From the NCBI GenBank assembly GCA_020698575.1, contig CM036247.1:7695756-7759755 (forward strand): a DNA stretch of 64,000 bases, read 5' to 3'. Below, in pieces: positions 10,810-22,849 of the stretch. Within the stretch, counting starts at the first letter, position 1. Each line of letters begins with the position of its first letter. Below the pieces are notes generated by a model. It saw nothing but the letters and a program-made list of their open reading frames with translations, was not told where the DNA came from and ran no database searches. Source of the stretch: Bostrychus sinensis (taxonomy: Eukaryota > Chordata > Actinopteri > Gobiiformes > Eleotridae). The position numbers were made by a program, and so were the translations under genes.

Positions 10810-11100
10810 ACACAAAGTGAGTCTTGTAACGTGTGTAACATAAGCTCGCATCCAGTCTTTTATTTCTAATTAGCTTCAGCGGTTCTACAGTGACTTCATT
10901 TGTCATCGCTGTGCCAGAAAACAGTCGATGGCATTTCAATTGTTTAGTCTCTCGCCGGGTTCGATTTTAACTCTCAACGACTAAATGCCCTTTTGTTTGT
11001 TCGTGGTACAAATATGATTGATTACAACATCGAACAACCGCTGCATTTGTAATTAGGACAGAGCTGGGGAATTAAGCCTGGTTTTAACACAACAGTGGCA
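10810..11100. other. Low-repeat stretch, candidate conserved non-coding DNA
   Basis: No repeat family seen elsewhere in the window matches this stretch. It contains homeodomain-type TAAT cores, for example TCTAATTAGC near 10866 and GTAATTAGGA near 11050. Regulatory function is inference only. Confidence 0.3.
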
Positions 11101-11199
11101 CATTAGAGGATGAATCTTTTAGCATTAACATTATGCCTTTCAAAATATTTTTTAAACCAACCTTGGTCACCTCTAGCATTAACAGCATTGCACATTTTA

Positions 11200-11663
11200 C
11201 AACCTTTAAAAAAAATATCTGACTAAAGGAAAACGTTTCCAATAAATGCTACACTGGTGCCATAAAGAAACAGCAGAGTGCAGCAGCAGAGCATCTTTTG
11301 AACAGAAACAGAGAAAAAAAAGCAGTTTCCTTCCCTAAAAGTGATGCTTGAAGCTTGATGTAAGATGGTATTTTACTACAAAATGAAAAATGCCTGTGAG
11401 GAATCAGTGGAAACAGAGCTGTACACCGTTTTTGGACAGGAAAATGAATAAAAGCAGACTGGATGTAAAGGGCTTGTTGATTGGTCAGTGCTTCCTGGAG
11501 TGGGCAAAGGTTCACGTTGAGCATTTTCAGCTCTTGAGAAAGGCAGCACTGCAGCATAGAGGATTACTCAAAAAGGTGTGAATGTAACAAAACACTACTA
11601 CAGGTTTCTGATGAGGGAACATTATATTATGGTAAAAAGCTTAGCAGAAGAGGGGACCTTTAA
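11200..11663 (+). mobile_element. Family A foldback element, longer-interior variant
   Basis: The right end GCAGAAGAGGGGACCTTTAA and the interior GAGCATTTTCAGCTCTTGAG ... GGATTACTCAAA match family A. The left half (CTGTACACCGTTTTTGG, TTGTTGATTGGTCAGTGCTT) is shared, in reverse, with the copy at 47672-48503, defining a sub-variant. The left border is approximate. Confidence 0.65.
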
Positions 11664-12295
11664 TCAAATTTTTTATCCTGGAAAGTCTGAAATATTGTTG
11701 ATATTTTTTTGTCAGTGATAATGATGACAAATAAGAAATAAGACTTTTTGTTTTGTTTATTACAGTATACAGGTGTATATTTTTCATTATTTCATCTTGA
11801 TATCGTATACAATATTTTGGCCCAGGTATAGTAGACTGCTGTGACACAAAAGACTTGATGAAACTAAAACCTATTATATGCATCTTTTTAATCCCAATTT
11901 TTAAGGTATTTTTATTTAATCTTTTGCAGTTTGTAAATCCCCTTCTGCATCACTTATTTAAAAAATAACTGAACGTATAGCCTTAAAGTGATGCAATATT
12001 TTAAAGATATCACTGTGCTAATGTATTCTGAAAAACATGAGTGACTGGAGGAGCTATTAAAGTAGTTTTCAAGGCATTATGTAAAATAAGTGCGCAAGTA
12101 AAATCTGAAGACCCTGGTGAGCCCTTGAAACTCATTTTATCAAATGACAACAACACTGCATTAAGAAATTGATAAAATTATAATACGACAATGTTGTTCA
12201 GTTCACGTTTACTTTGGTACAGTTTCTTTAACTTTTCACTCTGAGTTCTACCACAAAAAAAATATTTGGCTTTCCAAGTACAATCTTTAATTGAT

Positions 12296-12904
12296 AAAAA
12301 TGGATCTAAATCAGGATTAAACCAGGTCTAAACCTGAGATTAAAGTAGTGATTTCAGTTTAAACCTGACTAAACTGGGGCTGAACCGGAACAAAAGCAGG
12401 ACAAAATCAGAACTAAACAAACAAGGACTAAACTTTAGTTCAAAAAAGCCTGCACACATAGACTAAATTTAGGACTAAACTCAGTCTAAACCAGAATAAA
12501 AACAGGACTAAACCAGGACTAAACAAACGCAGGCTGAGTTTTTGCACAAAATCCCTGCACACATGGATTGAATCTGGGTCTAAACTGGGTGTAAACGAAA
12601 ATGAAAACAAGACTAAATCAGGACTAAACAGACAAGGATTGAGTTTCTGTTTAAAAAGGCCTGCACAAATGAACTAAATCTGGGTCTAAACCTGGCCCAT
12701 ACCAGGATTAAGCCCTAAACAACTAGAGCAGAACTAGACCAGGACAAAAACAGCATTCAACCCATGACCAAACTTGAACTAAACCAGTCTGTAATCATCT
12801 ATTTTCATCCTCAAATTATTCAAGACACTCCTGAGTACCACTAGAAAAAGCCCACGTACCATCAGCCGCCCCCTACACCACAGTTTGAGAATCACTGGTG
12901 TAGC
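12296..12904 (-). repeat. Minisatellite GGACTAAACCA with an hAT-like end
   Basis: This is the reverse-strand version of the GGTTTAGTCC minisatellite (12296-12790). It is followed by a segment ending ACAGTTTGAGAATCACTGG (12885-12904), the reverse of CCAGTGATTCTCAAACTGT, which is a common hAT terminal sequence. The minisatellite and the end appear to belong to one element. Confidence 0.7.
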
Positions 12905-13182
12905 AGATTGCCTATAACGTCCCGGAGAACGCCCCTATGGAAAGACAATGACACGGACTTTCTCGTTTGACTACAATCGTAACTATCTTTGCTTTTAAAA
13001 CCCAACCATCCTCATCCCACAGCCGTCTCCGACACCAGCTCCCTCTGCTGCACCTGCTCCATTTACCACCACAATATTCATCCGCACGCGCTCATAAACA
13101 AATGGACTGAATGTTTTGTTTGTCATTTCTGACTTTGGTCCAATCTCGGATGAGCACTCGACGATGCATGAGCCGTCTGGGG

Positions 13183-13205
13183 GTCTCTCTCTCTCTCTCT
13201 CTCTC
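13183..13205. repeat. CT dinucleotide microsatellite
   Basis: A (TC)n run of about 11 units. Confidence 0.9.
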
Positions 13206-13754
13206 GCTTTACGCTTAGTTAGTTAACGCGGATAAAAGCTTTTCGCCGACACTTCTGACTGGTCTCATCATAAACACATGTCTAAACCACCTCCGCTGGC
13301 TTCTACCTTTCACTCCAAATACTTCCTGCATCATTGGCTATACTTGTATAAAAAAATCCAGCCAAAAGAAGACAGAGAGTGGTTGTGAAAGGAGAGATAG
13401 TGTCAGCGCTGATCAGTATTGACGCTGTATAATGGAAGGAGACGGCTGGAGGATCCATATTTAGCTCTACATGAATATTTGATCGTCTCTAAGCGTTTAT
13501 TAGGGCTGTCTGGGAGTCTCCTGAGCGTAAAACACATCAGCCAGCCTGTGATAAATATCCTTCAGGAGGGAGCGGCCCCTTCAAGCTTTCCCTTTTCAGG
13601 CCAGCAACAAGAGTCACGTTTTTACTACGAAGCTAAATCATTATCAGTCCCTCAAAGCTGAAATGGTTCCACGAGAGATACAATTATGAGAAGCAAAGGT
13701 GGGGAGTATTAGGTCCACACAATACATTGCAAATTTAATATACTGTGAGATGAG

Positions 13755-13905
13755 AGCAATAAGGTTTAGCCACACAGCAAGGAGGCTGTGGGTTTGATCC
13801 TCAGCCCTGCCAGCTATAATCTCTCTAAATGGAGTCTGCAGATCCTCTTTGTGTTACTGTAGGTTTTTTCCTCTTCCCCCCACCGTCCAACGACATGCAT
13901 GTGTT
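13755..13905 (+). mobile_element. Decayed tRNA-headed SINE-like fragment
   Basis: It contains CACACAGCAAGGAGGCTG and the box B-like GGTTTGATCC, then a degraded GGAGTCTGCA stretch and CCCACCGTCCAACGACATGC, all in the order seen in better copies. Confidence 0.6.
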
Positions 13906-13984
13906 AGGAGAATTGCTGACTTTACAATTTACATTTGCTTTAATAGAGGAGAGCTTTTAAACACAGCCTTAGTATGTGACAGTA

Positions 13985-14399
13985 GTAAGGGTGTAACAAT
14001 ATGCTTTTGCTATGATACAATACATTCGATATGATTCAAGAACGATATTGGCTAATTTGGAACGATACGATTTGATATGATTCAACACCTTCATATCGAT
14101 AATTGATACAGCATCTTTTTGCCAAAAATCATAAAAGTTAACTCTCAAATGTAGCATTGCAGCCAGGCCATTATGTCCAGCAGACAGAGAGCGAAGAAAA
14201 ACTCAATATATTATTTTATTTCATTAAAAACACAAAAATGACATTCAAAAAGCCGTATCTGGATTCATTTTAACATGCAAATTTCTAATATCAATATTTA
14301 TGATATTACTGATCGATATCCCATGTATATCAATACACACTTTCTAGAAAACGATACGATTCGATATAGTTGTATCATAGGGGGGAAAAACCGATACAT
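13985..14399 (+). mobile_element. hAT-like MITE, AGGGGTGTAAC family, right end lost
   Basis: It starts AAGGGTGTAACAATATGC and has the ATCGATA / CGATACGAT-rich interior shared with 25666-26092 and 51504-51943. These three copies also share AACTTTTATGATTTTTGGCA-type sequence (reversed here). The expected TTACACCCC right end is absent, and the next element follows directly. Confidence 0.65.
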
Positions 14400-14816
14400 C
14401 AGACAGACAGCTGCTTCTTTGGAGTGAACTGGAAGAATGGCTCCTGTAGATGAGAGCCGACTCTTCAGTGGCTCTGCTAAAAATCAGCAACTTTTTTTTT
14501 GGGGGGAAAAGGGAAGAAATTGTCAAAAAATAAAAAGAAGTATAATTTGGCTGCTTTTTTTGATAGACAGCAAAGATGAGTACAGAATGTAACTATTTTG
14601 TGCTTGCATACTGCATAAAAATAAGACTTTAATGAAAACAGATTAAACAATGTTTAGCCATACAAATACCATTTATAATTGCTAAATTAGATCTAAATAA
14701 ACTGCTCTGATTGAAACTAAATAAAGAGTCATTTGGGAGCCATAAAAGCCGGCTCTTCTATGAGAGCAGAGCCAAAAGAGCAGAATCTTTGACAAGAGCT
14801 GGACTTCCCATCACTA
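14400..14816. mobile_element. Partial MITE with CCCATCACTA end
   Basis: It contains GAATGGCTCCT, GGAGCCATAAAAGCCGGCTC and the end CTTCCCATCACTA, as in the element at 7221-7910. Confidence 0.5.
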
Positions 14817-15232
14817 TGACAGGTCACCGTATTTTTTTCCTTTTCTTTTTAGGTTTAAAAGAAGGCATGCATGCAGACATTCAGCAGCTTTTTTATTCCT
14901 CCTCCACTCCATCAGGCTTCACACTTACTTGGCCATAGACATTTGTACAAAAGGGATGCATTGTGCCAATTTAAGATATGTTCTGAGTCCCCAAATGAGA
15001 CATTCAGCTGAATTGTTATTTTGAGATTTCCAACAAGGTCCTTTACTTCACAACAAGTCAGATACGCTCCAAGGTGTCATATATTAGTATTCTGAGGTGA
15101 TTTTTTTTTATCATTTTATTTTTTACATTTGTTAATAAAATAAAAGCAGAAAAGTGAGTGGTGAGGTTGGAAATGCTGGCAGATTTTGTTGTTACAGCAC
15201 CTGAGATGTCATTAGAAAAATCAGGTAGCTCA

Positions 15233-15722
15233 GCATTAAATTTGTAGTACTTTTTGAAATAGTGTTGGACACCTTTGCATTAGTATTTCACATTTTATAA
15301 CAAAATAATGTATATGTAGGGAAAACATCTTTTTGGGAGATGTTACTTTGATTTTGCAGAGAACGCCTGGATTAGGTGTCTGTCGCCTGCTGCTGGCAAC
15401 AGTGGGGACTGGACAGAGCATAAAAAATGGCTTTTTAGCACAGCTATTAGCAACATGATGCTAACAGATTGACTGCTTTGTAGTGAGGGTGGTTTAAGCA
15501 CTGAAAAGAGCAGTCCAGTGACGGTGTATGGGCTTTAGAAACACACAGGAGCACTTCCTGGTTTCACGTTTCTACGTAGAGCTGTGAGACCAGGTGTAAA
15601 CAAATGTGACTGAAACGCAATACTACTCCAGGTCTGTTTTTGAGGTACAAACAACATTATGACATGCTTAAAAGCTAAAAAAAAAAAAAAAAAGTTGGTT
15701 TAGCAGAAAAGGGGACCTTTGA
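15233..15722 (+). mobile_element. Family A foldback element
   Basis: It shares its interior with 24291-24836: GTTGGACACCTTTGCATTAG, CGCCTGGATTAGGTGTCTGT, CTATTAGCAACATGATGCTA, CACACAGGAGCACTTCCTGG. The right end is AGCAGAAAAGGGGACCTTTG. The left end is degraded. Confidence 0.8.
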
Positions 15723-15929
15723 TTGCTAGCAGCCTAACTCTTAAGACACATTTGCTTTTTTGTTTTTATTCCAAAACCTTGTACATAAGCCTGAAATTCC
15801 CATATATTTTGTAATATTTTATCCCTAACCCTGTGGACAAACCAGTCGCTAGGACTCTAAAGCTATTTTCCTAGAAAGCTACACTGCTGCATGATGAGCC
15901 CACGTCTCACTGAGCTGCAGACTCCCAGC

Positions 15930-16350
15930 GGTCAAGGTTAACGCGACCCTGAATGCATCGCGCTGATATTTATGTTCACTTAAACGCACCAAACGCGTCT
16001 CCGTAAAAGATTAAAAGCAGCGCGGCGGTCAGAGGTTTCTAATAGTTGTTGGGGAAGCGTGCGTTCATTCAGCACATACATGCCGCTCCTCTCCGACTAT
16101 AAATAAAGCCGTGAATGTGGGCCAGTTGCGACTAAATCACGGTGTAAAAATGAGCTCGCTGACGGAGGCAACGCTTCATTTTTTCTGCAATTAACTCTGC
16201 CCTGCGTATATATAGTTTTATGTACTTTGTTCCTCTGCCACAAAATGAGTTCAGAGTGATTAATAAGAGGCTAGCGGCGAATACAAGTTTAGTTGCTATG
16301 TATTATTTAAAGGCAAATCACATGCGTATAAAGGCCATTGTAATTTAGAG
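15930..16350. other. Intronic sequence without identified elements
   Basis: Non-repetitive, with several CpG-containing words. No gene was recognised. Confidence 0.35.
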
Positions 16351-16685
16351 CAGTGATTCTAAAACTTTAAACAAAGCAGCTGGGATAGGCTAGAGCACTC
16401 TATGGCCCACTGTGGGTAAGCAGAAGATATGAATTAATAAAGAAAAAAGCCTAGATGTGGTTAATCATCTGTTTAATCCAAATTCTGTTGAATAATATGC
16501 ATCACTGTTCCTTTCAAATGTAATAAAATTCAAGAGAAGTGGTCCTAAAGTGCTGTGGATTTAGTAGTTTGAGGCACAGTCCTGGTTTAGACCTGGTGTT
16601 TAGTCCAGTGTTAGTCCACATTTTGATCTGTTTTTATACTGGTTACGCCCTGGTTTAGTTCCAGTTTAGTCCTGTGTTAGTCCTG

Positions 16686-16870
16686 GTTTATGGTAAGGTA
16701 TGTAAGGTAAACTTTATTGTCCCCATAGGGAAATTTGTTCTCTGCATTTGACTCCATAGTCTCTGCATCCTTCAGTGCCGCTGGGGCCAGGACCAGTGCC
16801 CAGGGACCTCTCCAGATCTCAGAAGGATCCTGGTCAGGAGTACCCAGCTGCAGGATGAGCCTACTGTGCA
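16686..16870 (-). mobile_element. 3' end fragment of a LINE
   Basis: Read on the minus strand, it ends CAAATTTCCCTATGGGGACA and then ATAAAGTTTACC. The pattern (T/A)TTCCC.(A/T)TGGG.ACAATAAAGT is a recurring fish LINE 3' end, similar to TTTGCCCTTTGGGAATAATA at 33223. Only the tail is present. Confidence 0.5.
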
Positions 16871-17689
16871 TGTTTTAAAATTTTTATTTATTTATTTTTT
16901 TATTTACGAAGTTGGTCCTGTTTGAATCCAAGATCTCTTTACAAGCAAGACCTGGCCATGACGGGCAGCAGCTCGGGTGACCACCTTAAAAAGTACCAAA
17001 AGTGGGACAAGTTGAGCAATTTGATGAGACAAGGTGGGGCAACTCGAGAAACAGATCTTTTGATATACAAATCTAACTTACCAACTTACTGAGACACAAG
17101 TTGTTTCAGTTTGTTATCCCAAAAACGCACATTTTGCAAAGTAATGTCTTGTACTGAGACGTTCTATTGAGACTAAAAAAAGATGTAACAGAAAAAAATT
17201 TAAGTTTTGAGCACCAACACAGCTCCAGGAGAGGCCTGTCCTGAAAAACAGGGGCTGCAACTCACCAGCCATATATTCAACCTATCAACGGAGGATGCCC
17301 ACAAATAATTATTCTACATTTTACACAAGAAATACCGACCATACCTCTTTCTTCTTAACTTGAGTCTCACTTTTTGTAAGATCCACTGAGCATTAATAAA
17401 AAAGTGGGACATCATCTTAATCAGTGGGACAGAGGGACAGATGCTTAAATGGCTGTGGTACAACCAAAAGTGGGACAGGTGGTCATCCAGCAGCAGCACA
17501 AGGTTACAATGATAAATCACACGTCACATAAATTCACTTAAAATCACTTAAAACACACAGACAGATGATTTGAACTGGACTGACCTCACCGGAGCCTGTT
17601 CAGAGAGACGTTTCCCTTCATCTTTAATCATTCTCCTGGAGATTCAATATGGATGAAGCAGAATAGCTAAAAGCAGTCTTTCCCATTTC

Positions 17690-17845
17690 AGTCTGAGCTG
17701 TGAGGGAGACCAGAGCAGCCAGAGAAAACCCACCCAGACACAGGGAGAACAGGCAAACTCCACACAGATAGGCCCCCAGGGGACCATGGAATTGAACCTG
17801 GGCCTTCTTGCTGTGAGGCGACAGTGCTAACCACTTTGTCACCTT
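17690..17845 (-). mobile_element. tRNA-headed SINE-like copy, minus strand
   Basis: Reverse complemented, it reads GTGGTTAGCACTGTCGCCTC, ACAGCAAGAAGGCCC, box B-like GGTTCAATTCC, GTGTGGAGTTTGCCTG and GGTGGGTTTTCTCTGG, which is the standard order of this family. Confidence 0.75.
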
Positions 17846-17955
17846 GGATTTGTCCTAGTTTAGAAAAGATTTCAGCTCATTTTAGCCAATTAAAGATGGC
17901 AAATATTCCCTGAGGTGGTAGTCGGTGTGAAACCTTTAAGAATCATTGTCATAAA

Positions 17956-19069
17956 GTGTACTCTGCATGGTTTGCTGTGGTTACACAAATACTTTTTACC
18001 CTTTATTTAAATATATTTCTGCATATTTTGTCTATCAGTGTCAACTACTCTTAACCTAGGCTGCATAGAGCTTTAGAAAGACATGCAACTTTCCACAAGA
18101 AAGTGTTTTTTTTGGAAGTGTTTTGATTTTCAGCAGATCTCACTACACCCATGTCCCAGAATACACTATGTGAGAATTTAATTGACTGTCAAATACTACA
18201 ATACTACTACAGTAGGCGCCTTGATATATTTCAAACACGGAAATAGTTTGCAAAGTTCACATTTATCGAATACCAGAGATGATAGTTAAACTAAAGCTTT
18301 AACTTTCAATATTTCATGAGTATGACTCTTAGTTTTAAATATATGTCATATTTGATCACATCTGTCCGATCCTCCATCTCGAACACCTGTGTGTGCGCGG
18401 GTTTGAGAGACAGTCTTGTTCATTAGGCCTCCTCTCAGTGACATCTGGTTTGGACGTGTTTCTTCACACTTCGTCAACGGTCGATGCAGAAGCTGTTTTC
18501 ATTAGTTTATTGTCACCGTCAACACCACACGGCAGCTGAAGACAAACTGATGTCACATAAGCTCAACGATTTTATTTTAAGAGCGCCATCCATAGCAAAT
18601 CTGTGTATTATTAATATTTTTATACTGAATCTATAGCTACAACTTTCTCTGCTTTTTCCAGTTTGAAGCAGCTATGGGCCAGGAGCAGATTCCAGATTAC
18701 TAAAGTACAAATTTATCGGAAATCAGTCTGATTTCAATGAACCAGTAGCACTTGTCTCTTCACTGACTAACCTGAACTGCTAACACACTAAAATGAAACA
18801 TGATTAAACTACACTGACTCATTTTTACGATTGCACAATGCTGGACACACTCTGAACTAGGCCTGGAGAGCACAAAACACTTTGCTAGAGAGATGGCTTT
18901 AAAGTCTGAATCAACCATATGTCAACAAAGAATGGGATCAGGCACAGGGAAAAAACAAGAAAAATATTTGAGAAAAATATTGAGTTTGTGGTTTGAGAAG
19001 AAGAAAATGGAATTCCAGACTTTGATTATTGAATTTGGTCACATTACATCCCTAACTCGGTCATGTTGT
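17956..19069. other. Intronic sequence without identified elements
   Basis: I see no gene or clear repeat. Confidence 0.4.
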
Positions 19070-19345
19070 ACAGTTTACAGACAGTGGCTTGGAGGAACAG
19101 ACAGGAGGAAGAGCTGGAGGTTGCAAAGCTGAAGATGTTGAGGTTCTTTTTGGGAGGATGAATAGGGACAGCTCATGTTTTTGGAGATAAAGTTTCCAGA
19201 CTGAGATGGTTTGGACATGTACAGAGAAGGGATAGTGAATATATGAGTAGATTGATGGAGAAATGGCAGGTGAGGTCTAGACCAAAGAGAAGATTATGGA
19301 TGTAGTAAAAGAGGACATGAAGTTGGTTGGTGAACAGAACAGACA
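19070..19345 (+). pseudogene. Relic of an RTE-like LINE reverse transcriptase C-terminal tail
   Basis: Broken frames include DKVSRLRWFGHVQRRDSEYM followed by a basic stretch and, in another frame, a V.EDMK-like end (GAGGACATGAAGTTGG). LRWFGHV.R is the typical C-terminal signature of RTE-like and related LINE polymerases. The upstream phrase CAGTTTACAGACAGTGGCTT recurs at 51350-51370, marking another fragment of the same family. Stops and frameshifts make it non-functional. Confidence 0.7.
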
Positions 19346-20739
19346 AAAAAGGAAACAGGATCATACCACAGTCATGAAAGAACAGAAATGAAACTTTTGC
19401 ATATGGAGCAGGTAATAGAGAAAAAACACAGGCAAAAACCCATCTGTCCACAAACACTTAGCCTGGCGAGCAAGCCTTTCCTACTTTCTTGGCCAAACAC
19501 AGCCGTTTATCTGCAGCTAAAGTTAGCAGCTGGCTACCAAGCTAATTTAATAACTTCTCTGACCTGATTAGCAGTGTTTAGTGCTTTTCTTCGTCACCTG
19601 TTGATTCTGCTGAAGTCTGTCTTGTTCAGTCGTCTGTGTTTTTTGTCTTCATCTTGTTTCCATTTTAACAACAGCAAAGTCCTGTTGACGTCCGACTTAA
19701 TGACCATCTTCAAACAAATCTACATTACATTACATTAAGTCTTTGTACAAGTGGCTTCTGTTGTGGTTCTCGTTCAGGAATCAGTACAGAGTTGCTCAAA
19801 ATAAGCCGTATTCTGGACCAAACAGCAGACGACAGACAAAAACAGCAAACCGCCATTTTGTTTGGGTCACTGGTGCACTGCTTACGTCCCATCCTTCCTT
19901 TCTCTGATTGGTTAGATTGTTCCACCCATAGAAATGAAATTTAAGCGAAGGGGCACCAGACTGACTTCTTTGTATAGAATAGAAAAAGAGCTTGTCTGTC
20001 CAGGCTAACAAAAACTAGCAGTCACATATATGTTTGAACCGGTTTTGAGCCATTATTCCCCACTCTAGCATTTCATATTATGGGATGTTATTGTTGAGTT
20101 ACACACAGAGAGAGAACTGCTGCAGCTGCTGCTGAGAATGTACTGGAGGAACTATTGCACAAACATCTAAGAGAGACACAGCACACGGTTCACAGAGGAC
20201 TGACGGATGCCTGCTGCGGAGGAGGGTATGTGAGCTCCATGTGAATGAGGAAACACTACAGTGCCGGCCCTATCCCGTGACTGACACTGCTCACGCCGAG
20301 GCTGGATGTGCGCTGCATCTCAGAGAGCTCCTGTACGTGTCCTGTGAGGTGTGCAGCGGCCGACCTGTTGTTGTTGTTTACTCGAGCCCGCAGCATGCAA
20401 TCACTGTGTGTCATGTGTGGGAGCCATTAGGGGAGAAGGCTGCGGAGGCAAAGGCATTATTTATAGATGTGAGGTGAGATCTGGGCAGTTTTCAAAACTA
20501 AAAGGCAGAATAACAGTTGTGGAAATAGGTTATTCATGATTTTGTCTCATGTAGGACTAGCAATAGATTAACCTATTATTTGAACAATATAGGCTACTTC
20601 TCCAGACCATGATCCAAGAGCCACGGTGGGTTTGGAAGGACAGGTCAAATTTCCATATACTGGAACAATAAAGTCTACCTTGACATTAACATTAACCAAA
20701 TGAGCCATAACTATGTGACCAATACATACTACTACTGTA
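19346..20739. other. Intronic sequence without identified elements
   Basis: No gene was recognised. A CA/GA-rich section lies at 20100-20130. Confidence 0.4.
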
Positions 20740-21055
20740 TAGGGCCTGGGTACTGTACAGATTTTGTCAATACCAGTACTTAAACGATACTGGTACCTGA
20801 GCGATACTTTTTCTTATCCCTATGGTGAGCTAATGCATCTTCTACAATCATAAAACACAAATGTTTGAAGCAAAATTCATAGCTGTAAGTTAAAACCAGT
20901 AGTTTGTATGATTTATTCTGTGTTATTTATTTGATTCATGCAAAGGTCCCACTATTGAAACTTGGCATTAAATAAAAGATACTTTTTCATTACCAGTAGT
21001 ATTGTAACTTTTCTTTCGATATCACAAAGGTATCATTTAACGATACCCAGCCCTA
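20740..21055. mobile_element. 316-bp hAT-like MITE (TAGGGCTGGGTA family) with perfect 8-bp duplication
   Basis: The ends are TAGGGCCTGGGTACTG and, reverse complemented, TAGGGCTGGGTATCG. The flanks are CTACTGTA on both sides (20732-20739 and 21056-21063). The interior carries GGTACCTGAGCGATAC repeats. A second copy in the other orientation is at 29998-30329. Confidence 0.9.
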
Positions 21056-21279
21056 CTACTGTAACGAAATAGATTTGTCTTTCCTTTAAATATATTGCAA
21101 GCCTTGGAAAATCAAGTGGAGGGAACCTTTACTTCGTGGTAGTATTCCTACAACAACCGTAAACCAAACCTTTACCTTAGATCTAAATATTAGCAAGATA
21201 TTTCAAAATTTGGACAGTTTCTCCTAGCATCACCTCTGTGGAAATATTTTATAATAGACCAAATAGTTAAATAGACCAA

Positions 21280-21476
21280 AATAGAGCCGGTGGGACAAAC
21301 CTGGCCCTTCAAGGGGTTTGATTCAGCGATAAGGCTCCCATTGGGCACTGAATAGACTGTCAGCAGTTGGCAAAATCTCATTACAGGCAAAAGATGATGA
21401 TGTTTGGCCCTTGACTCACCAATACCTTTCCATTTTGGCCCCCATAGAAAAAAGGTCTGACCACCCCTGTTCTAAA
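21280..21476. mobile_element. hAT-like fragment ending TGACCACCCCTG
   Basis: The right edge GGTCTGACCACCCCTGTTCT is a common hAT terminal. The preceding GGCCC-rich text is typical of this family. The left end was not located. Confidence 0.45.
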
Positions 21477-21523
21477 GCATAAAAACAACTTTAAATATAA
21501 CAAATTTTGCAGTAGTCCACATC

Positions 21524-21896
21524 ATTTAAAGGTCCCCTATTCTGCAAATTTTTTTTTTATTTTTTAGCTTTTAACCATGTTATAATGTTCCCACCTCAAA
21601 AACATACTTGGAGTAGCATTTTGTTTAATTCACACGTTTGAGTGATCCTGTATAATCGCTGTAAAAACGCTCAGTCTCACAATTCTTCGTACACACATGA
21701 AACCAGGAAGTGCTCCTGCGCGTTTCTAAAGCCCATACACCGTCATCGGACTCATTCTGATCATTTCAGCCTTAAACCGCTGTCACTACGAAGCAGTTAG
21801 CTCATTTATCTATCTGTTAGCTTCATGTTTATGTGCTAGTTAGCAATTACATCAGATGTCCAAATTAATCTTAAAAAGCGTAAAATGTCCCTTTTA
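21524..21896 (-). mobile_element. Family A foldback element, shorter copy
   Basis: In reverse orientation relative to 24291-24836: TTTAAAGGTCCCCTATTCTG at the left, TTGGAGTAGCATTTTG, CATACACCGTCATCGGACTC, and TGTCCCTTTTAA at the right. It lacks the CCCCCTGCTGGCAA segment. Confidence 0.75.
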
Positions 21897-22009
21897 ACCT
21901 CTGTAGTATTGCTCCTGTCTGCTTCTCTGTGTACGATCTACTATAGGGAATTAAAACGAGTCAAGGAACATCTAGAATCTGTATCTAGAAGAATCAAGAT
22001 GCTAAATAA

Positions 22010-22840
22010 CAGGGATGCCCTGATCAGCTTTTTTTGGCTCCCGATCCAATTATTTCATGTTTGGTTTTGGCCGATCCGAGTCCCGATATTGATATTTTTC
22101 ATTATAATTTTTTAGCATTTTGTAATATAATAATTTGGAATATAATAACATTGTTTATATAATAACATATTGCATAGCTATGTTTTTATGCTAAATAGTC
22201 TGAACAAAACAGCAGCAGTGTACATTACTCTCACAGTGGCATCAGTGAAGACATAAATGTTTTTTAGTTTAATCCCTCTCTACTTCTAAAGGCCAGGTCT
22301 GTTATATGCACCATGAGAGGCCTGTGAAAAGAGGCTAAGCAGAGCATGTGGCTAATTAGCATACATAAACAAAGACACATAAGGTTAAAGCTCAACACTG
22401 CGCTGTTTGTTTTGTCCAAACTGCTGCCACATCTAAACGGAGGCATTAGGTAAACAAACTCTTTTTTCTGTGATTATTAGTATTTTTGGTGATCTGTAGA
22501 GTCTCCAAAGTCACTACTTAAGTTAAGCTGCTGTAGTCGCTAGCACTAGCCACAACACCGCTAACAGCTGCAGCTCTTGGAGAACGCAACTCCACTGAAG
22601 TTGAGTATACAATAGAGCCTCTTTTGACATCATCGAAGTAAAAAATAAACACAAATTAATCAAATTAATTTGTTTTTTGGCCAGCCCTACTGCTACACTA
22701 CTACTACATGCTGCGGTGGTTTGTGTTTTGGTTTGCGGCAGATGTAAAACACAATATCAGCCAGATTACGTGACTAAATCCGAGCCTGATCATTTAGAAA
22801 TTCCTTGATCGGTGCCCTAATCGGGATCGGTACATCCCTA
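22010..22840. mobile_element. 831-bp element with CAGGGATG / CATCCCTA ends
   Basis: The left end CAGGGATGCCCTGATCAG and the right end reverse complemented TAGGGATGTACCGATCCCGA are inverted. Flanks CTAAATAA and ATAAATAT agree at 6 of 8 bases. GATCCG and CCCGAT words near both ends support one element. No transposase remnant was recognised. Confidence 0.65.
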
Positions 22841-22849
22841 ATAAATATA

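Larger units (their letters stand above)
16352..17955. mobile_element. Probable hAT-like element broken up by later insertions
   Basis: The left edge CAGTGATTCTAAAACTTT (16352) and the right edge GGTGTGAAACCTTTAAGAAT (about 17928-17947) are the two ends of the minisatellite-carrying hAT-like family. Minisatellite units lie at 16580-16690 and 17845-17870. A LINE 3' end and a SINE-like copy lie between them. That all this was once one element is inference from the matching ends. Confidence 0.45.
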
